A stretch of DNA of 64,000 nt from Sulfurimicrobium lacus (GTDB lineage: Bacteria > Pseudomonadota > Gammaproteobacteria > Burkholderiales > Sulfuricellaceae), in the NCBI RefSeq assembly GCF_011764585.1, contig NZ_AP022853.1, positions 3,319,501-3,383,500 on the forward strand, written 5' to 3'. A program made the translations under genes and the position numbers. The notes beneath the pieces are model-generated. The model ran no database searches and was not told where the DNA came from. It saw nothing but the letters and a program-made list of their open reading frames with translations. Shown here piece by piece: positions 31,407 to 42,373 of this stretch. Within the stretch, counting starts at the first letter, position 1, and each line of letters opens with the position of its first letter.

Positions 31407-32369
31407 ATGTCAAAAATACACTCCGCAGCGACACTGAAAAGACAACATCTGTTTGACCAGATTTTCCGTAACACTACGTGGTTATTTGCTTTTCTCGTCT
31501 TCGCGCTGCTTGCCGCCATCATCGGCTCCCTGATTATCGGCAGCATGCCGGCGATCAAGGCATTCGGCTTCAGCTTCCTGTTCAGCTCCGACTGGAACCC
31601 CGTCACCGAAAAATTCGGCGCACTGGTGCCGATCATCGGCACCCTGGTAACCTCGGCCATCGCCCTGTCGATCGGCATCCCAGTCAGCTTCGGCATCGCC
31701 CTGTTCCTCACCGAAATGTCCCCGCCCTGGCTGCGCCGCCCCTTGGGCACGGCGATCGAACTGCTGGCCGGCATTCCCAGCATCATTTACGGTATGTGGG
31801 GTCTGTTCGTGTTCGCCCCGCTGTTCGCCAAGCACGTGCAGCCCGGACTGCAGAGCGCCTTCGGCAGCCTGCCGGGCATCAGCCTGCTGTTCGAAGGCGC
31901 ACCGATGGGCATCGGCATACTGACTGCCGGCATCATCCTGGCCATCATGGTGATTCCCTTCATCGCCGCCGTGATGCGCGACGTGTTCGAGATCGTGCCG
32001 CCCATGCTCAAGGAATCGGCCTACGGCCTCGGCGCCACCACCTGGGAAGTGGTGTGGAACGTGGTTCTCCCCTACACCAAGATCGGCGTGGTCGGCGGCA
32101 TCATGCTCGGCCTCGGCCGCGCGCTGGGCGAAACCATGGCGGTCACTTTCGTCATCGGCAACGCGCACCAGTTGCACGCATCCCTGTTCATGCCCGGCAA
32201 CAGCATCGCCTCGGCGCTGGCCAATGAATTCACCGAAGCCGAGGGCGAACTCTATACCTCGGCGCTGATCGAGCTCGGCCTGATCCTGTTCTTCATCACC
32301 TTCGTCGTGCTGGCTTCCGCCAAGATCCTGCTGATTCAGCTCAAGAAACGCGAAGGCAAGGCTACTTAG
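31407..32369 (+). CDS. pstC: Phosphate ABC transporter permease PstC
   Basis: 320 aa from the ATG at 31407 ([14 protein letters not shown]); the frame is open upstream to 31299 but that part crosses non-conserved leader sequence. Six membrane segments, PstC signatures [13 protein letters not shown] and [17 protein letters not shown], and the permease EAA loop ([21 protein letters not shown]). It forms the inner-membrane channel with PstA. The TAG stop at 32367-32369 lies inside the first arm of the palindromic element that follows. Confidence 0.95.
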   Translation: MSKIHSAATLKRQHLFDQIFRNTTWLFAFLVFALLAAIIGSLIIGSMPAIKAFGFSFLFSSDWNPVTEKFGALVPIIGTLVTSAIALSIGIPVSFGIALFLTEMSPPWLRRPLGTAIELLAGIPSIIYGMWGLFVFAPLFAKHVQPGLQSAFGSLPGISLLFEGAPMGIGILTAGIILAIMVIPFIAAVMRDVFEIVPPMLKESAYGLGATTWEVVWNVVLPYTKIGVVGGIMLGLGRALGETMAVTFVIGNAHQLHASLFMPGNSIASALANEFTEAEGELYTSALIELGLILFFITFVVLASAKILLIQLKKREGKAT

Positions 32370-32636
32370 GGCTCGTTAATGGATAACTTGGACATACGTT
32401 GCTGTGTATTCGGGATGGACGCAAGGCGCGAGACGCGGGCAATGGTTATTCCATTGCCAAGTCTCGCAACGCCGCAGACGCCCGAATACACAGCAACCCT
32501 TCGGGCTGGGGCTATTTTGGCCGCATGCCCGCGTTGCGAGCCGCTTGTTGTGAATGACACAACCGCACGTCTCGCGCCTTGGCCTGCGCCCAAAATAGCC
32601 CCAGCGTATGTCCAAGTTATTCATTAACGAGCCCTA
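32367..32636. repeat. Palindromic cloverleaf-like element A in the pstC-pstA gap
   Basis: About 270 bases enclosed by a 32-nt inverted repeat (32367-32398 and 32605-32636, one mismatch). Inside are two further long hairpin arms. Arm I has a perfect 17-bp basal stem (32398-32414 with 32481-32497), an inner stem GCGAGAC/GTCTCGC (32428-32434, 32461-32467) and an apical stem GGCAATGG/CCATTGCC (32438-32445, 32451-32458). Arm II has a perfect 16-bp stem (32505-32520 with 32590-32605) and an apical GTTGTG/CACAAC. CCCTTCGGG at 32497-32505, a possible UUCG-type mini-hairpin, sits between the arms. The left end contains the pstC stop codon. Same plan as the element at 50375-50650. No coding sequence; likely transcribed with pst. 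Confidence 0.85.
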
Positions 32637-32639
32637 ACC

Positions 32640-33485
32640 ATGATCCCCATTTACACCCGGCGCCGCATCGTCAACGCCTTCAACCTTACCGCCTCCATGC
32701 TGGCCATGGCTTTCGGCCTGTTCTGGCTGACCTGGATTCTGTTTACCCTGTTCCAGAAAGGTCTGGGTGGCATCGGCATTGCCATTTTTACCCAGATGAC
32801 ACCGCCGCCGGGCAGCGCCGGCGGCCTGCTCAACGCCATCGCCGGCAGCGTGGTGATGGCCACACTCGCCACCCTGATCGGCACCCCGATCGGCATCATG
32901 GCCGGCACCTACCTGGCCGAGTTTGGTCAGCGCGGCTGGCTTGCCCCCACCACCCGGTTCATCAACGACATCCTGCTGTCCGCGCCGTCGATCGTGATCG
33001 GCCTCTTTATCTATGCCGTTTATGTCGCCAATGTCGGTCATTTTTCGGGCTGGGCCGGCACGCTGGCGCTGTCGCTCATCGTCATTCCGGTGGTGGTGCG
33101 CACCACCGAGGACATGTTGCGCCTGATACCGGACAGCCTGCGCGAGGCCGCCGCCGCTTTGGGCGCCCCGCAATGGAAAGTCGTAACGCTGGTAACCTGG
33201 CGCGCTTCCAAGGCCGGCATGGTGACAGGCGTATTGCTGGCGATTGCGCGCATCAGCGGCGAAACCGCTCCACTGCTGTTCACCGCACTCAACAATCAAT
33301 TCTGGAGCGCGGACATGAACCGCCCCATGTCCAACTTGCCCGTGGTTATTTTCCAGTTCGCCATGAGCCCCTATGAAGACTGGCAAAAACTGGCCTGGGC
33401 CGGGGCGCTACTGATCACGCTGGGCGTTCTGGGACTCAACATCGCGGCACGCGTCCTGTTCCGCAAAAAATCGTCGTTCAATTGA
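32640..33485 (+). CDS. pstA: Phosphate ABC transporter permease PstA
   Basis: 281 aa, six membrane segments, with PstA signatures [25 protein letters not shown] near 60-85 and the EAA loop [24 protein letters not shown]. Forms the channel with PstC. The ATG is 3 bases after the cloverleaf element, and no good ribosome-binding site is visible outside it, so the element's last arm may influence pstA translation. Confidence 0.95.
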   Translation: MIPIYTRRRIVNAFNLTASMLAMAFGLFWLTWILFTLFQKGLGGIGIAIFTQMTPPPGSAGGLLNAIAGSVVMATLATLIGTPIGIMAGTYLAEFGQRGWLAPTTRFINDILLSAPSIVIGLFIYAVYVANVGHFSGWAGTLALSLIVIPVVVRTTEDMLRLIPDSLREAAAALGAPQWKVVTLVTWRASKAGMVTGVLLAIARISGETAPLLFTALNNQFWSADMNRPMSNLPVVIFQFAMSPYEDWQKLAWAGALLITLGVLGLNIAARVLFRKKSSFN

Positions 33486-33493
33486 AAACTGAG

Positions 33494-34273
33494 ATGAGCA
33501 TGAACCATCCGCACTCGACAGCTCCCAAAATTACCGTCCGCGACCTGAACTTCTACTACGGCAAATATCACGCACTGAAGTCCATCAACATGGACATCCC
33601 GGAGAAGAAGGTCACCGCCTTCATCGGCCCGTCCGGCTGCGGAAAATCCACCCTGCTGCGCACCTTCAACCGCATGTACCAGCTCTACCCAGGACAGGAA
33701 GCCAGGGGGGAGATCATGATGGATGGTGCGAACATTCTCGACAAGAAGCAGGATCTCAACATCCTGCGCGCCAAGATGGGCATGGTATTCCAGAAGCCGA
33801 CCCCCTTTCCGATGTCGATTTTCGACAATGTCGCATTCGGCGTAAAACTCTATGAGAGTCTTAGCCGCCGAGACATGGCAGAGCGGGTGGAATGGGCTTT
33901 GCGCAAGGCGGCGCTGTGGGACGAGGTAAAGGACAAGCTGAATCAGAGCGGCACCAGCCTGTCCGGCGGCCAGCAGCAGCGCCTGTGCATCGCCCGCGGC
34001 ATCGCGGTGAAACCGGAAGTCGTACTGCTCGACGAACCGGCTTCGGCGCTCGACCCGATTTCCACCTCGCGCATCGAAGAACTGATCTTCGAGCTCAAGG
34101 AGGATTACACCATCGCCATCGTCACGCACAACATGCAACAGGCCGCCCGCGTTTCCGACTACACCGCCTACATGTACCTGGGCGAGCTGATCGAGTTCAG
34201 CGACACCGACACCATCTTCACCACGCCCAAACAGAAGGCCACTGAAGATTACATTACTGGAAAGTTTGGTTAA
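33494..34273 (+). CDS. pstB: Phosphate ABC transporter ATP-binding protein PstB
   Basis: 259 aa from the ATG at 33494. A TTG at 33482 overlapping the pstA stop and an ATG at 33500 are alternatives. Walker [14 protein letters not shown]-loop, ABC signature [14 protein letters not shown], Walker [15 protein letters not shown]-loop VTHNMQQ. It powers phosphate import. phoU, which usually follows pstB, is absent here; instead a short ORF repeats its C-terminal codons. Confidence 0.96.
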   Translation: MSMNHPHSTAPKITVRDLNFYYGKYHALKSINMDIPEKKVTAFIGPSGCGKSTLLRTFNRMYQLYPGQEARGEIMMDGANILDKKQDLNILRAKMGMVFQKPTPFPMSIFDNVAFGVKLYESLSRRDMAERVEWALRKAALWDEVKDKLNQSGTSLSGGQQQRLCIARGIAVKPEVVLLDEPASALDPISTSRIEELIFELKEDYTIAIVTHNMQQAARVSDYTAYMYLGELIEFSDTDTIFTTPKQKATEDYITGKFG

Positions 34274-34305
34274 TCCTTCCAGTTATGTAACGGTGAAAGG
34301 CTCAC

Positions 34306-34374
34306 GTGAGCATCGCGAACGTTAAGCCACGCAGTGGCGGCCGCAGCCACTACATTACCGGCAAGTTTGGCTAA
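34306..34374 (+). other. 22-codon ORF ending in a copy of the PstB C-terminus
   Basis: GTG at 34306, with GAAAGG five bases upstream, opens a 22-codon frame ending Y-I-T-G-K-F-G-stop. The last 24 bases (34351-34374) match the last 24 of pstB (34250-34273) at 21 positions, all three differences synonymous. A weaker third copy, AAGTTCGGCTA, follows near 34386. The GTG lies in a perfect 12-base palindrome GCTCACGTGAGC (34300-34311), and GCCAC-GCA-GTGGC (34326-34338) can form a small hairpin. It is either the eroded tail of a duplicated pstB or a small peptide gene; I cannot tell which. Confidence 0.4.
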
Positions 34375-34419
34375 ACATCACTGAGAAGTTCGGCTACCCG
34401 CACCAACCTTTCCGCCTCG

Positions 34420-34460
34420 AACGCCCGCTCCAATAATCTCTGGAGCGGGCGTTTTGTTTT
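34420..34460 (+). terminator. Rho-independent terminator of the pst operon
   Basis: AACGCCCGCTCCA (34420-34432), loop, TGGAGCGGGCGTT (34441-34453), followed by TTGTTTTT. Strong GC-rich stem with a T-tract, ending the pst transcript before the receptor gene. Confidence 0.92.
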
Positions 34461-34468
34461 TGCGCGGA

Positions 34469-34502
34469 CGGTAACAATACCGTCACACGCCGATGGCAGA
34501 AT
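34469..34502 (+). promoter_or_regulatory. Possible Pho box upstream of the chemoreceptor gene
   Basis: The 19 bases at 34469-34487 match the PhoB consensus at 13 positions, with half-sites GGTAACA and CGTCACA 11 bases apart. CAGAAT at 34497-34502 sits nine bases after, the same geometry as at the other two sites. The same stretch can also be read as a poor sigma-28 promoter (TAAC, 13 bases, GCCGATGG, two bases shorter than the usual spacer), so assignment is uncertain. Confidence 0.45.
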
Positions 34503-34523
34503 CGCCACCTCTCACATCACGTT

Positions 34524-36170
34524 ATGTATTACCAAATGATCAGAAAACCAGGTATCAAAGCCAGCCTGTTTGCCGGCGCCATCTTCAGCGCAGTGATCCT
34601 GTTTCTGCTGGCGACGGAAAATCTGCTGGTGCTGCAAAAGAGCAATTCAGCCATGACCGCCGTATACGAGCAATCCGTTGTACCGTCATCCCTGCTGCTC
34701 GATATGGAGCGCAAGCTGACCGCAACGCGCTTCAATATGGCAGCCGTCATGTTCGACAAAGTCACGTTCGACCAGGCGGCCAGGCAACTGGCCGAGCTCA
34801 AATCCAGTCTGCCGGCGCTCTGGAACGAGTTCAAGACGCGCAAGGGCAGCGGCATGTCCGCGGAAGAAGCGAGCCTGATGGCAAGCGTTGACGCGCAAAT
34901 GAAATCGCTCGATTCGTTCTACAAATTCCTTGAAGCATCCCATCAGGCAAACGACAAAACCATGGTGCGCTCTGTCCTCGACGACGACTGGCCTCCGCTC
35001 GAAAGCGGCATCCTGAACCCGGTCAGCAAGCTGATTGCCCTGCAAAATGAAAAAATTCAGGCTGAACATGCCGCAAGCGTGGCCACTGCGGAGAAGATGC
35101 GTTTGATCGTCATTCTGACGCTGATTGTCGGCGCGATTGTCGCCATCGCATCCACCACCGTCACCACCCTGCAGGTCCGCAGCATGGACATGGGCATGAA
35201 ATACTTGCAACAAGCCTTGGCGCGAGTCGCGTCCGGCGACCTGCAGACGCGTGTGGCTTTTGCCCACAACAATGAATTCGGCGAGATGGCCCGCCATCTG
35301 GAAAGCACGCTGGAGAGCCTGCGCAACATGGTTGCGGGCATGAAGCAGGCGGCCCGCACCGTCAGCGAGGAAGCCGTCCTGCTGGCGGATACCGTTACCC
35401 ACGTCGAACAGAGTTCGCGCAGTCAGTCGCTTGCTGCCGCCGAAACGGCCGCTGCGGTGCAACAAATCGCCGTGAGCATCGAACAGGTCACCCAGAATGC
35501 GCGCGAATCGCTGTCCATTTCGAATGAAGGCAGCGCCCTGTGCGAAAACGGCAAGCAAGTCGCCACCCAGGCGGCAAACGAGATGGCGGGGATATCCCAA
35601 GCCGTAACCGAGTCATCGCGCCTGATTGCCGCACTCAACAATCGCTCGAGCGAAATCAGCAAGATCACCCTGGTGATCAAGGATATCGCGGAACAAACCA
35701 ATCTGCTGGCTCTCAACGCAGCCATCGAAGCGGCGCGCGCCGGCGAACAGGGGCGCGGGTTTGCGGTGGTGGCCGACGAAGTCAGGAAACTGGCAGAGCG
35801 CACCACCAAAGCCACGGCGGAAATCAACCTCATGGTCGGCGACATTCAGGCCGACACGCGAGAGTCCATGACGGTGATGGAAAAAAGCAGAATCAAGGTA
35901 AAAGAAGGTGTGTCGCTGGCCAATCAGGCAACACATTCGCTATCGGCAATCGATTCCGGCGCCAAGCGCACAGCGCAAAGCATCAGCGAAATCGCCAGCG
36001 CAACCAACGAACAGCACAGCGCCAGCCAAGATATCGCGCGTAACGTGGAAAGGATTTCCACCATGGCCGAAGACAATTCGCACTCGATCAGCAATTTGTC
36101 GGGCGCCGTCCACAAGCTCAAGGAACTGGCGCGCAACTTCGAGCTGACGGTGGCGCAGTTCCAGGCCTGA
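34524..36170 (+). CDS. Methyl-accepting chemotaxis protein with four-helix-bundle-type sensor domain
   Basis: 548 aa. TM1 about 13-35, periplasmic helical sensor region about 36-188 of the 4HB_MCP type, TM2 about 189-212, HAMP about 213-265, and the cytoplasmic signalling domain with the conserved tip [28 protein letters not shown] (written here in part) near 391. No C-terminal CheR/CheB-tethering pentapeptide. Related over its sensor domain to the receptor at 53215. Its position after the pst operon and the Pho-like site upstream suggest a link to phosphate limitation; the ligand is unknown. Confidence 0.93.
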   Translation: MYYQMIRKPGIKASLFAGAIFSAVILFLLATENLLVLQKSNSAMTAVYEQSVVPSSLLLDMERKLTATRFNMAAVMFDKVTFDQAARQLAELKSSLPALWNEFKTRKGSGMSAEEASLMASVDAQMKSLDSFYKFLEASHQANDKTMVRSVLDDDWPPLESGILNPVSKLIALQNEKIQAEHAASVATAEKMRLIVILTLIVGAIVAIASTTVTTLQVRSMDMGMKYLQQALARVASGDLQTRVAFAHNNEFGEMARHLESTLESLRNMVAGMKQAARTVSEEAVLLADTVTHVEQSSRSQSLAAAETAAAVQQIAVSIEQVTQNARESLSISNEGSALCENGKQVATQAANEMAGISQAVTESSRLIAALNNRSSEISKITLVIKDIAEQTNLLALNAAIEAARAGEQGRGFAVVADEVRKLAERTTKATAEINLMVGDIQADTRESMTVMEKSRIKVKEGVSLANQATHSLSAIDSGAKRTAQSISEIASATNEQHSASQDIARNVERISTMAEDNSHSISNLSGAVHKLKELARNFELTVAQFQA

Positions 36171-36177
36171 GCGATCG

Positions 36178-37536
36178 CTAGCGGGCGGCGGATTCGCGCA
36201 CTACGGAAGCAAGCGTCTCGGCCCATTGACGCACATCCGCTTCCGACTGGCCCTCGACCATCACCCGCAACAGGGGTTCGGTGCCGGAAGGCCGCAACAG
36301 CACGCGCCCCGTACCATCCAAAGCGCGCTCCGCTTGTGAAACCGCTGTCTGTACCGCAGCACTGGCGCGGAAATCGAAACCTTTGGCGATCGGCACATTG
36401 ATCAGAATCTGCGGATAGAGCACCAACTCCTGTATGAACTCGGACAGGCTCTTGCCGCTCAGTTTAAGTGCTTCCAGGACCTGGAGGGCAGAGATGATGC
36501 CGTCCCCTGTTGTATGCCGGTCAAGGCACAGGATGTGTCCGGAATTTTCGCCGCCCAGGTACCAGCCTCGCTCCTGGATAAGTTCGAGCACATAGCGATC
36601 GCCCACTTTGGCGCGCGCAAAGGGGATGCCCAGCTTTGCCAGTGCGTGCTCCATGGCCAGGTTGGTCATCAGCGTGCCCACTACCCCGCCTTTGAGAAAG
36701 CCTTGCTCCTGGCGAAATTTGGCAATCGCGTAAATTAACTGGTCGCCGTCAAAAAGCTGGCCGGAAGCATCCACCATCATCACCCGGTCACCGTCGCCAT
36801 CCAGCGCGATGCCGATATCGGCGCCATATTGCTGAACCGCCGCTACCAAGGCGTCCGGCTTGGTCGAGCCACAATCCCGGTTGATATTCAGGCCGTCCGG
36901 CTGGTTTCCAACCGCAATCACCTCTGCGCCCAGCTCATGGAACACTGGGGGAGCGACGTGATAAGTTGCACCATTGGCGCAATCCACCACGATCTTCATG
37001 CCGCGCAAATCGAGTTCGTTGGGAAAGGAACTCTTGCAGAATTCGATATAGCGCCCGGCGGCATCGTTAACCCGCCTGGCTTTACCCAATTGGGCCGAAG
37101 GCATGGTGCACAGCGGTTTTTCAAGCTCATCCTCGATAGCCTGCTCGGTTGCGTCCGACAGTTTGTTGCCGCTGGCGGAGAAAAATTTGATGCCGTTATC
37201 TTCAAAGGGATTATGCGACGCTGAAATCACAACCCCGGCCTGAGCACGCAGGGCACGGGTAAGGTAAGCCACCCCGGGTGTCGGCATCGGACCGAGCAGC
37301 AGCACGTCCACGCCGGCGGCGGACAACCCGGCCTCCAGAGCCGATTCCAGCATGTAACCGGAGATCCGCGTGTCCTTGCCGATCAGCACGCTGGGGCGCT
37401 CCCCCTTGCCGCTGCTACCCTGCGCCGCCAGCACGCGCCCCGCCGCGTTGCCCAGCCGCATCACGAAGTCCGGCGTAATCGGAGCCTCGCCCACTTTGCC
37501 GCGCACACCATCGGTACCGAAATATTTTCTGTTCAT
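36178..37536 (-). CDS. glmM: Phosphoglucosamine mutase
   Basis: 452 aa, normal length. Active-site phosphoserine loop [17 protein letters not shown] near 100, metal-binding DGDGDR (about 243-248), sugar loop GGENSGH and phosphate-binding [14 protein letters not shown] near the C-terminus. It interconverts glucosamine-6- and glucosamine-1-phosphate for UDP-GlcNAc synthesis. It overlaps folP by 4 bases and is last in rlmE-ftsH-folP-glmM, the same order as in E. coli. Confidence 0.97.
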   Translation of the reverse strand: MNRKYFGTDGVRGKVGEAPITPDFVMRLGNAAGRVLAAQGSSGKGERPSVLIGKDTRISGYMLESALEAGLSAAGVDVLLLGPMPTPGVAYLTRALRAQAGVVISASHNPFEDNGIKFFSASGNKLSDATEQAIEDELEKPLCTMPSAQLGKARRVNDAAGRYIEFCKSSFPNELDLRGMKIVVDCANGATYHVAPPVFHELGAEVIAVGNQPDGLNINRDCGSTKPDALVAAVQQYGADIGIALDGDGDRVMMVDASGQLFDGDQLIYAIAKFRQEQGFLKGGVVGTLMTNLAMEHALAKLGIPFARAKVGDRYVLELIQERGWYLGGENSGHILCLDRHTTGDGIISALQVLEALKLSGKSLSEFIQELVLYPQILINVPIAKGFDFRASAAVQTAVSQAERALDGTGRVLLRPSGTEPLLRVMVEGQSEADVRQWAETLASVVRESAAR

Positions 37537-38357
37537 CTTGCCCCCTCGACTGCAGTGACGATCTGCAGTGCTTGTCTGGTTTCTTTCACATCGTGTACGC
37601 GCAAAATTTTAGCGCCCTTCATGGCAGAAATCACTGCCGCGACAACGCTTGGCACCATTCTTTCCCCTGCGTCCAGGCCGGTCAGTGCGCCCAGCATGGA
37701 TTTGCGCGACAGGCCGGCCAGCAGCGGCACCCCAAGTGACTGGAACGCATCGAGCTGGCGCAACAAGGCCAGGTTGTGCTCCAGCGCCTTGCCAAAACCG
37801 AAACCGGGGTCGATCACGATGCGTTCGCGGGCGATGCCGGCCTGTTCCGCTGCCTCGATGCGGGCGGCAAGAAACGCCTTCACTTCCGTCACCACATTCT
37901 GATACATAGGATCGTGCTGCATGGTGCGCGGCTCGCCCTGCATGTGCATCAGGCACACCCCCACCCCGGAATCCGCCACCGCTTGCAACGCACCCGGACT
38001 TTGCAGCGCATTGACATCGTTGATCATGTCCGCCCCGGCCTGTATCGCGGCGCGCATCACTTCGGGCTTCAAGGTATCGACCGAAAGCGGCAAGCCGCAA
38101 TGCGCCAGGCCCTCGAGTACCGGCACAATGCGCTCCAGTTCCTCTGCCGCGCAAACCGATTGCGCGCCTGGGCGGGTCGATTCGCCGCCGATATCGAGCA
38201 TGTCGGCACCGTGCTCGATGAGTCGCAGCGCATGGGCAATGGCTTGTTCGGTGCTATGGAACTTGCCGCCATCCGAAAAGGAATCGGGCGTGACGTTGAC
38301 GATGCCCATGACAAGAGGGCGATCCAGCGAAAGATTGAAGCGTCCGCAACGAAGCAT
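37533..38357 (-). CDS. folP: Dihydropteroate synthase
   Basis: 274 aa from the ATG at 38357 ([31 protein letters not shown]). The frame continues upstream to 38405, but that part runs through a repeat hairpin and is not family-like. [36 protein letters not shown]-like and the C-terminal RVHDV motifs are intact. It joins p-aminobenzoate to the pterin in folate synthesis. No clear ribosome-binding site precedes the chosen start. Confidence 0.95.
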   Translation of the reverse strand: MLRCGRFNLSLDRPLVMGIVNVTPDSFSDGGKFHSTEQAIAHALRLIEHGADMLDIGGESTRPGAQSVCAAEELERIVPVLEGLAHCGLPLSVDTLKPEVMRAAIQAGADMINDVNALQSPGALQAVADSGVGVCLMHMQGEPRTMQHDPMYQNVVTEVKAFLAARIEAAEQAGIARERIVIDPGFGFGKALEHNLALLRQLDAFQSLGVPLLAGLSRKSMLGALTGLDAGERMVPSVVAAVISAMKGAKILRVHDVKETRQALQIVTAVEGAR

Positions 38358-38368
38358 ATTGGAGAGGC

Positions 38369-38412
38369 GTGAGAAGTGAGGGGCAAGGAGAGGCACTCCC
38401 CTCACCCCTCAC
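38369..38412. repeat. GTGAGGG-type inverted repeat between folP and ftsH
   Basis: GTGAGAAGTGAGGGG (38369-38383) faces CCCCTCACCCCTCAC (38398-38412), an inverted repeat with two mismatches and a 14-base spacer. It uses the same GTGAGG word as the larger repeat between carA and carB. It lies inside an operon, 6 bases from the ftsH stop. Confidence 0.6.
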
Positions 38413-38417
38413 CGATA

Positions 38418-40310
<1,893 letters not shown>

Positions 40311-40381
40311 GCTTGCTCCTTAGCAACCAGCATCTATAAATTAATTGAATTTTAAACTCATTGGTCCGCGTACGGGGTGAT

Positions 40382-41026
40382 TTATTTGCTGCCGGACTGC
40401 AGCCCCTTGCCCAGCATGTACACCTCGGTGCTTCGGTCGCGCGACGCCTTCGGCTTGCGCACCACCACCTGCGCAAAATGCGTGCGCATCTCGCGCACAT
40501 ATTCGTCGAAACCCTCGCCCTGGAAAGCTTTGACCACGAAGACGCCGCCGGGTTTCAGGTGTTGTGCGGCAAATTCCAGCGCCAGCTCGGCCAGATGCAT
40601 GCTGCGCGCCTGGTCTGACACGCCGATGCCACTGATGTTGGGTGCGATATCGGAAATAACAAGGTCCACGTCCCGCCCGTGCAGCGCCTCCTCGAGCTGG
40701 GCCAGCGCGGTGTCTTCACGGAAATCGCCCTGAATGAAAACGGCACCGTGCACCGGATCCATGGGCAGAATATCGAAGGCGACCAGCATGCCGCCACGCG
40801 AAGGATCGCCGGCGCCGATTTTTTTCGCAGCTACCTGGGTCCATCCACCGGGGGCAGCCCCCAGGTCCACCACCGTCATACCGGGCTTGAGCAGATGATC
40901 GCGTTCGTCCAGCTCCATCAGCTTGTAGGCCGCGCGGGAACGGTAACCCTCTCTCTTCGCCAGTTGCACATAGGGATCGTTGACGTGCTCGCGCATCCAG
41001 CCTTTGCTGGTTCGGGTTCGTTTCAT
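40382..41026 (-). CDS. rlmE: 23S rRNA 2'-O-ribose U2552 methyltransferase RlmE (FtsJ/RrmJ)
   Basis: 214 aa. N-terminal [30 protein letters not shown] with the catalytic Lys, SAM-binding [13 protein letters not shown], then [12 protein letters not shown] and [13 protein letters not shown] supply the K-D-K-E catalytic tetrad. Methylates U2552 in the large ribosomal subunit. Upstream of ftsH in the same direction, divergent from yhbY. Confidence 0.96.
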   Translation of the reverse strand: MKRTRTSKGWMREHVNDPYVQLAKREGYRSRAAYKLMELDERDHLLKPGMTVVDLGAAPGGWTQVAAKKIGAGDPSRGGMLVAFDILPMDPVHGAVFIQGDFREDTALAQLEEALHGRDVDLVISDIAPNISGIGVSDQARSMHLAELALEFAAQHLKPGGVFVVKAFQGEGFDEYVREMRTHFAQVVVRKPKASRDRSTEVYMLGKGLQSGSK

Positions 41027-41069
41027 GGGCTTTCTAGGTTAAACTGTCGCATTTTTTGGACCATCAAGT

Positions 41070-41369
41070 ATGTTGAATCTCACCCCCGGCCAACGCCGTT
41101 TTCTGCGCGCCCAGGCCCATTCGCTCAGCCCCGTGGTTCTCATCGGCGATGCCGGACTGACGCCTGGCGTCATGAAAGAAATAGAGCACAGCCTGAACAT
41201 CCACGAGCTGCTCAAGATCAAAGTGGCTGGCGGCGACCGCGAACAGCGGGAAAGCATGCTGGCGGAAATCTGCGCCACGCTGGAAGCCGCACCGGTACAG
41301 CATATCGGCAAAACCCTGGTGATTTACAAGCCGGCACAAAAACCCCGGATCGTATTGCCGAAAGATTAG
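41070..41369 (+). CDS. yhbY: YhbY-type CRM-domain RNA-binding protein
   Basis: 99 aa, a single CRM domain: LTPGQRRFLRAQAHSLSPVVLIGDAGLT with the GDAG (GxxG-like) loop, then VMKEIEHSLNIHELLKIKV. Associates with pre-50S ribosomal subunits in E. coli. The neighbours greA, rlmE and ftsH are the canonical ones. The stop overlaps the convergent membrane-protein gene by 4 bases. Confidence 0.95.
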   Translation: MLNLTPGQRRFLRAQAHSLSPVVLIGDAGLTPGVMKEIEHSLNIHELLKIKVAGGDREQRESMLAEICATLEAAPVQHIGKTLVIYKPAQKPRIVLPKD

Positions 41370-41821
41370 CCTTTTCGCGGTGCCAGGACCAGCACCAGTC
41401 CGAGTACGCTCTGCACCAGATAAACGATGCTGGAAATGCCGTGCCAGCGCGCGAAGCGATCGCGGAACATGCTTTCCATCACGCCCTTGGGCAGCGCCTG
41501 CTCCTTGAGCCCCTCCATAATCGGCTGAATGCCGAAATGCCCGGCAACGGCCAGCAGCAGCATCACCAATGCGGCCCAGAAGAATCCCTGCTTCAGCGCG
41601 GTGCTGCCGTAGCTCGCCAGACGGTGGATCAGCAGGTAAAAGCCGCATGCCATGCCGATGTAGGCGACGAGCGTGAACATCTTGCCCGCCAGCATTCCCG
41701 CCATGGTTTTATCCGCAAGCGCAGAAAAGAGCACCGGGGCGGAAAGGTAGCCGATGGCCCAGAGCGCTCCCACCCACAGAGTGACGGCTACCAGTGCAAA
41801 CTTATCGGCGAAGCGGTTCAT
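41366..41821 (-). CDS. Small integral membrane protein, DUF4149-like
   Basis: 151 aa with four hydrophobic segments (about 7-27, 45-67, 80-100, 127-147). LWVGALWAIGYLSAPVLF at the N-terminus and the FARWHGISSIVYLVQ motif near 125 resemble the DUF4149 family common beside greA in betaproteobacteria. No known function. The ATG overlaps the greA stop (TGATG), so translation is coupled. Confidence 0.85.
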   Translation of the reverse strand: MNRFADKFALVAVTLWVGALWAIGYLSAPVLFSALADKTMAGMLAGKMFTLVAYIGMACGFYLLIHRLASYGSTALKQGFFWAALVMLLLAVAGHFGIQPIMEGLKEQALPKGVMESMFRDRFARWHGISSIVYLVQSVLGLVLVLAPRKG

Positions 41822-42297
41822 CAGATGTACTTCACGTCCAGAATTTCATATTCGCGAATGCCGCCCGGCGCCTGGACTTCCGCCACGTCGCCGGCCGATT
41901 TGCCGATCAGGGCGCGCGCGATCGGCGAACCGATGGAAATCTTGCCCTGCTTGATATCGGCTTCGTCATCGCCGACGATCTGGTAAGTCACCTCGTCGCC
42001 ACTTTCCAGGTCTTCGAGATCCACAGTGGACGCGAACACGCAACGACCTTCCGCGTCGAGCAGCTTGGGATCGATAATCTGCGCGTTGGATAGCTTGCCT
42101 TCGACCTCGGCGATACGCCCTTCGACGAAGCTCTGGCGCTCCTTGGCCGCATCGTATTCGGCGTTTTCCGAAAGATCCCCGTGGGAACGGGCTTCAGCGA
42201 TCGCGGCAATGACGCTCGGCCGCTCCACGTTTTTCAGGTTCTGCAATTCTGCGCGCAACAACTCGGCACCCAGGACAGTCAGGGGAACTTTGCTCAT
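41821..42297 (-). CDS. greA: Transcription elongation factor GreA
   Basis: 158 aa. N-terminal coiled coil with the acidic tip ([24 protein letters not shown]) that reaches into the RNA polymerase secondary channel to trigger cleavage of backtracked RNA, and a C-terminal FKBP-like domain ([24 protein letters not shown]). Follows carB on the same strand, the usual order. Confidence 0.97.
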   Translation of the reverse strand: MSKVPLTVLGAELLRAELQNLKNVERPSVIAAIAEARSHGDLSENAEYDAAKERQSFVEGRIAEVEGKLSNAQIIDPKLLDAEGRCVFASTVDLEDLESGDEVTYQIVGDDEADIKQGKISIGSPIARALIGKSAGDVAEVQAPGGIREYEILDVKYI

Positions 42298-42373
42298 TAC
42301 TCTATTTCCTTGAAATCAAATAACAATGCGGATCGGGTCACCCCAATCCGCATAATTCATAGCTGGCGCCAAC

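Noticed and set aside
32376-32627. Open frames on both strands inside element A
   Set aside because: The two frames are near mirror copies produced by the inverted repeat itself; they carry no ribosome-binding site and no protein-like composition.
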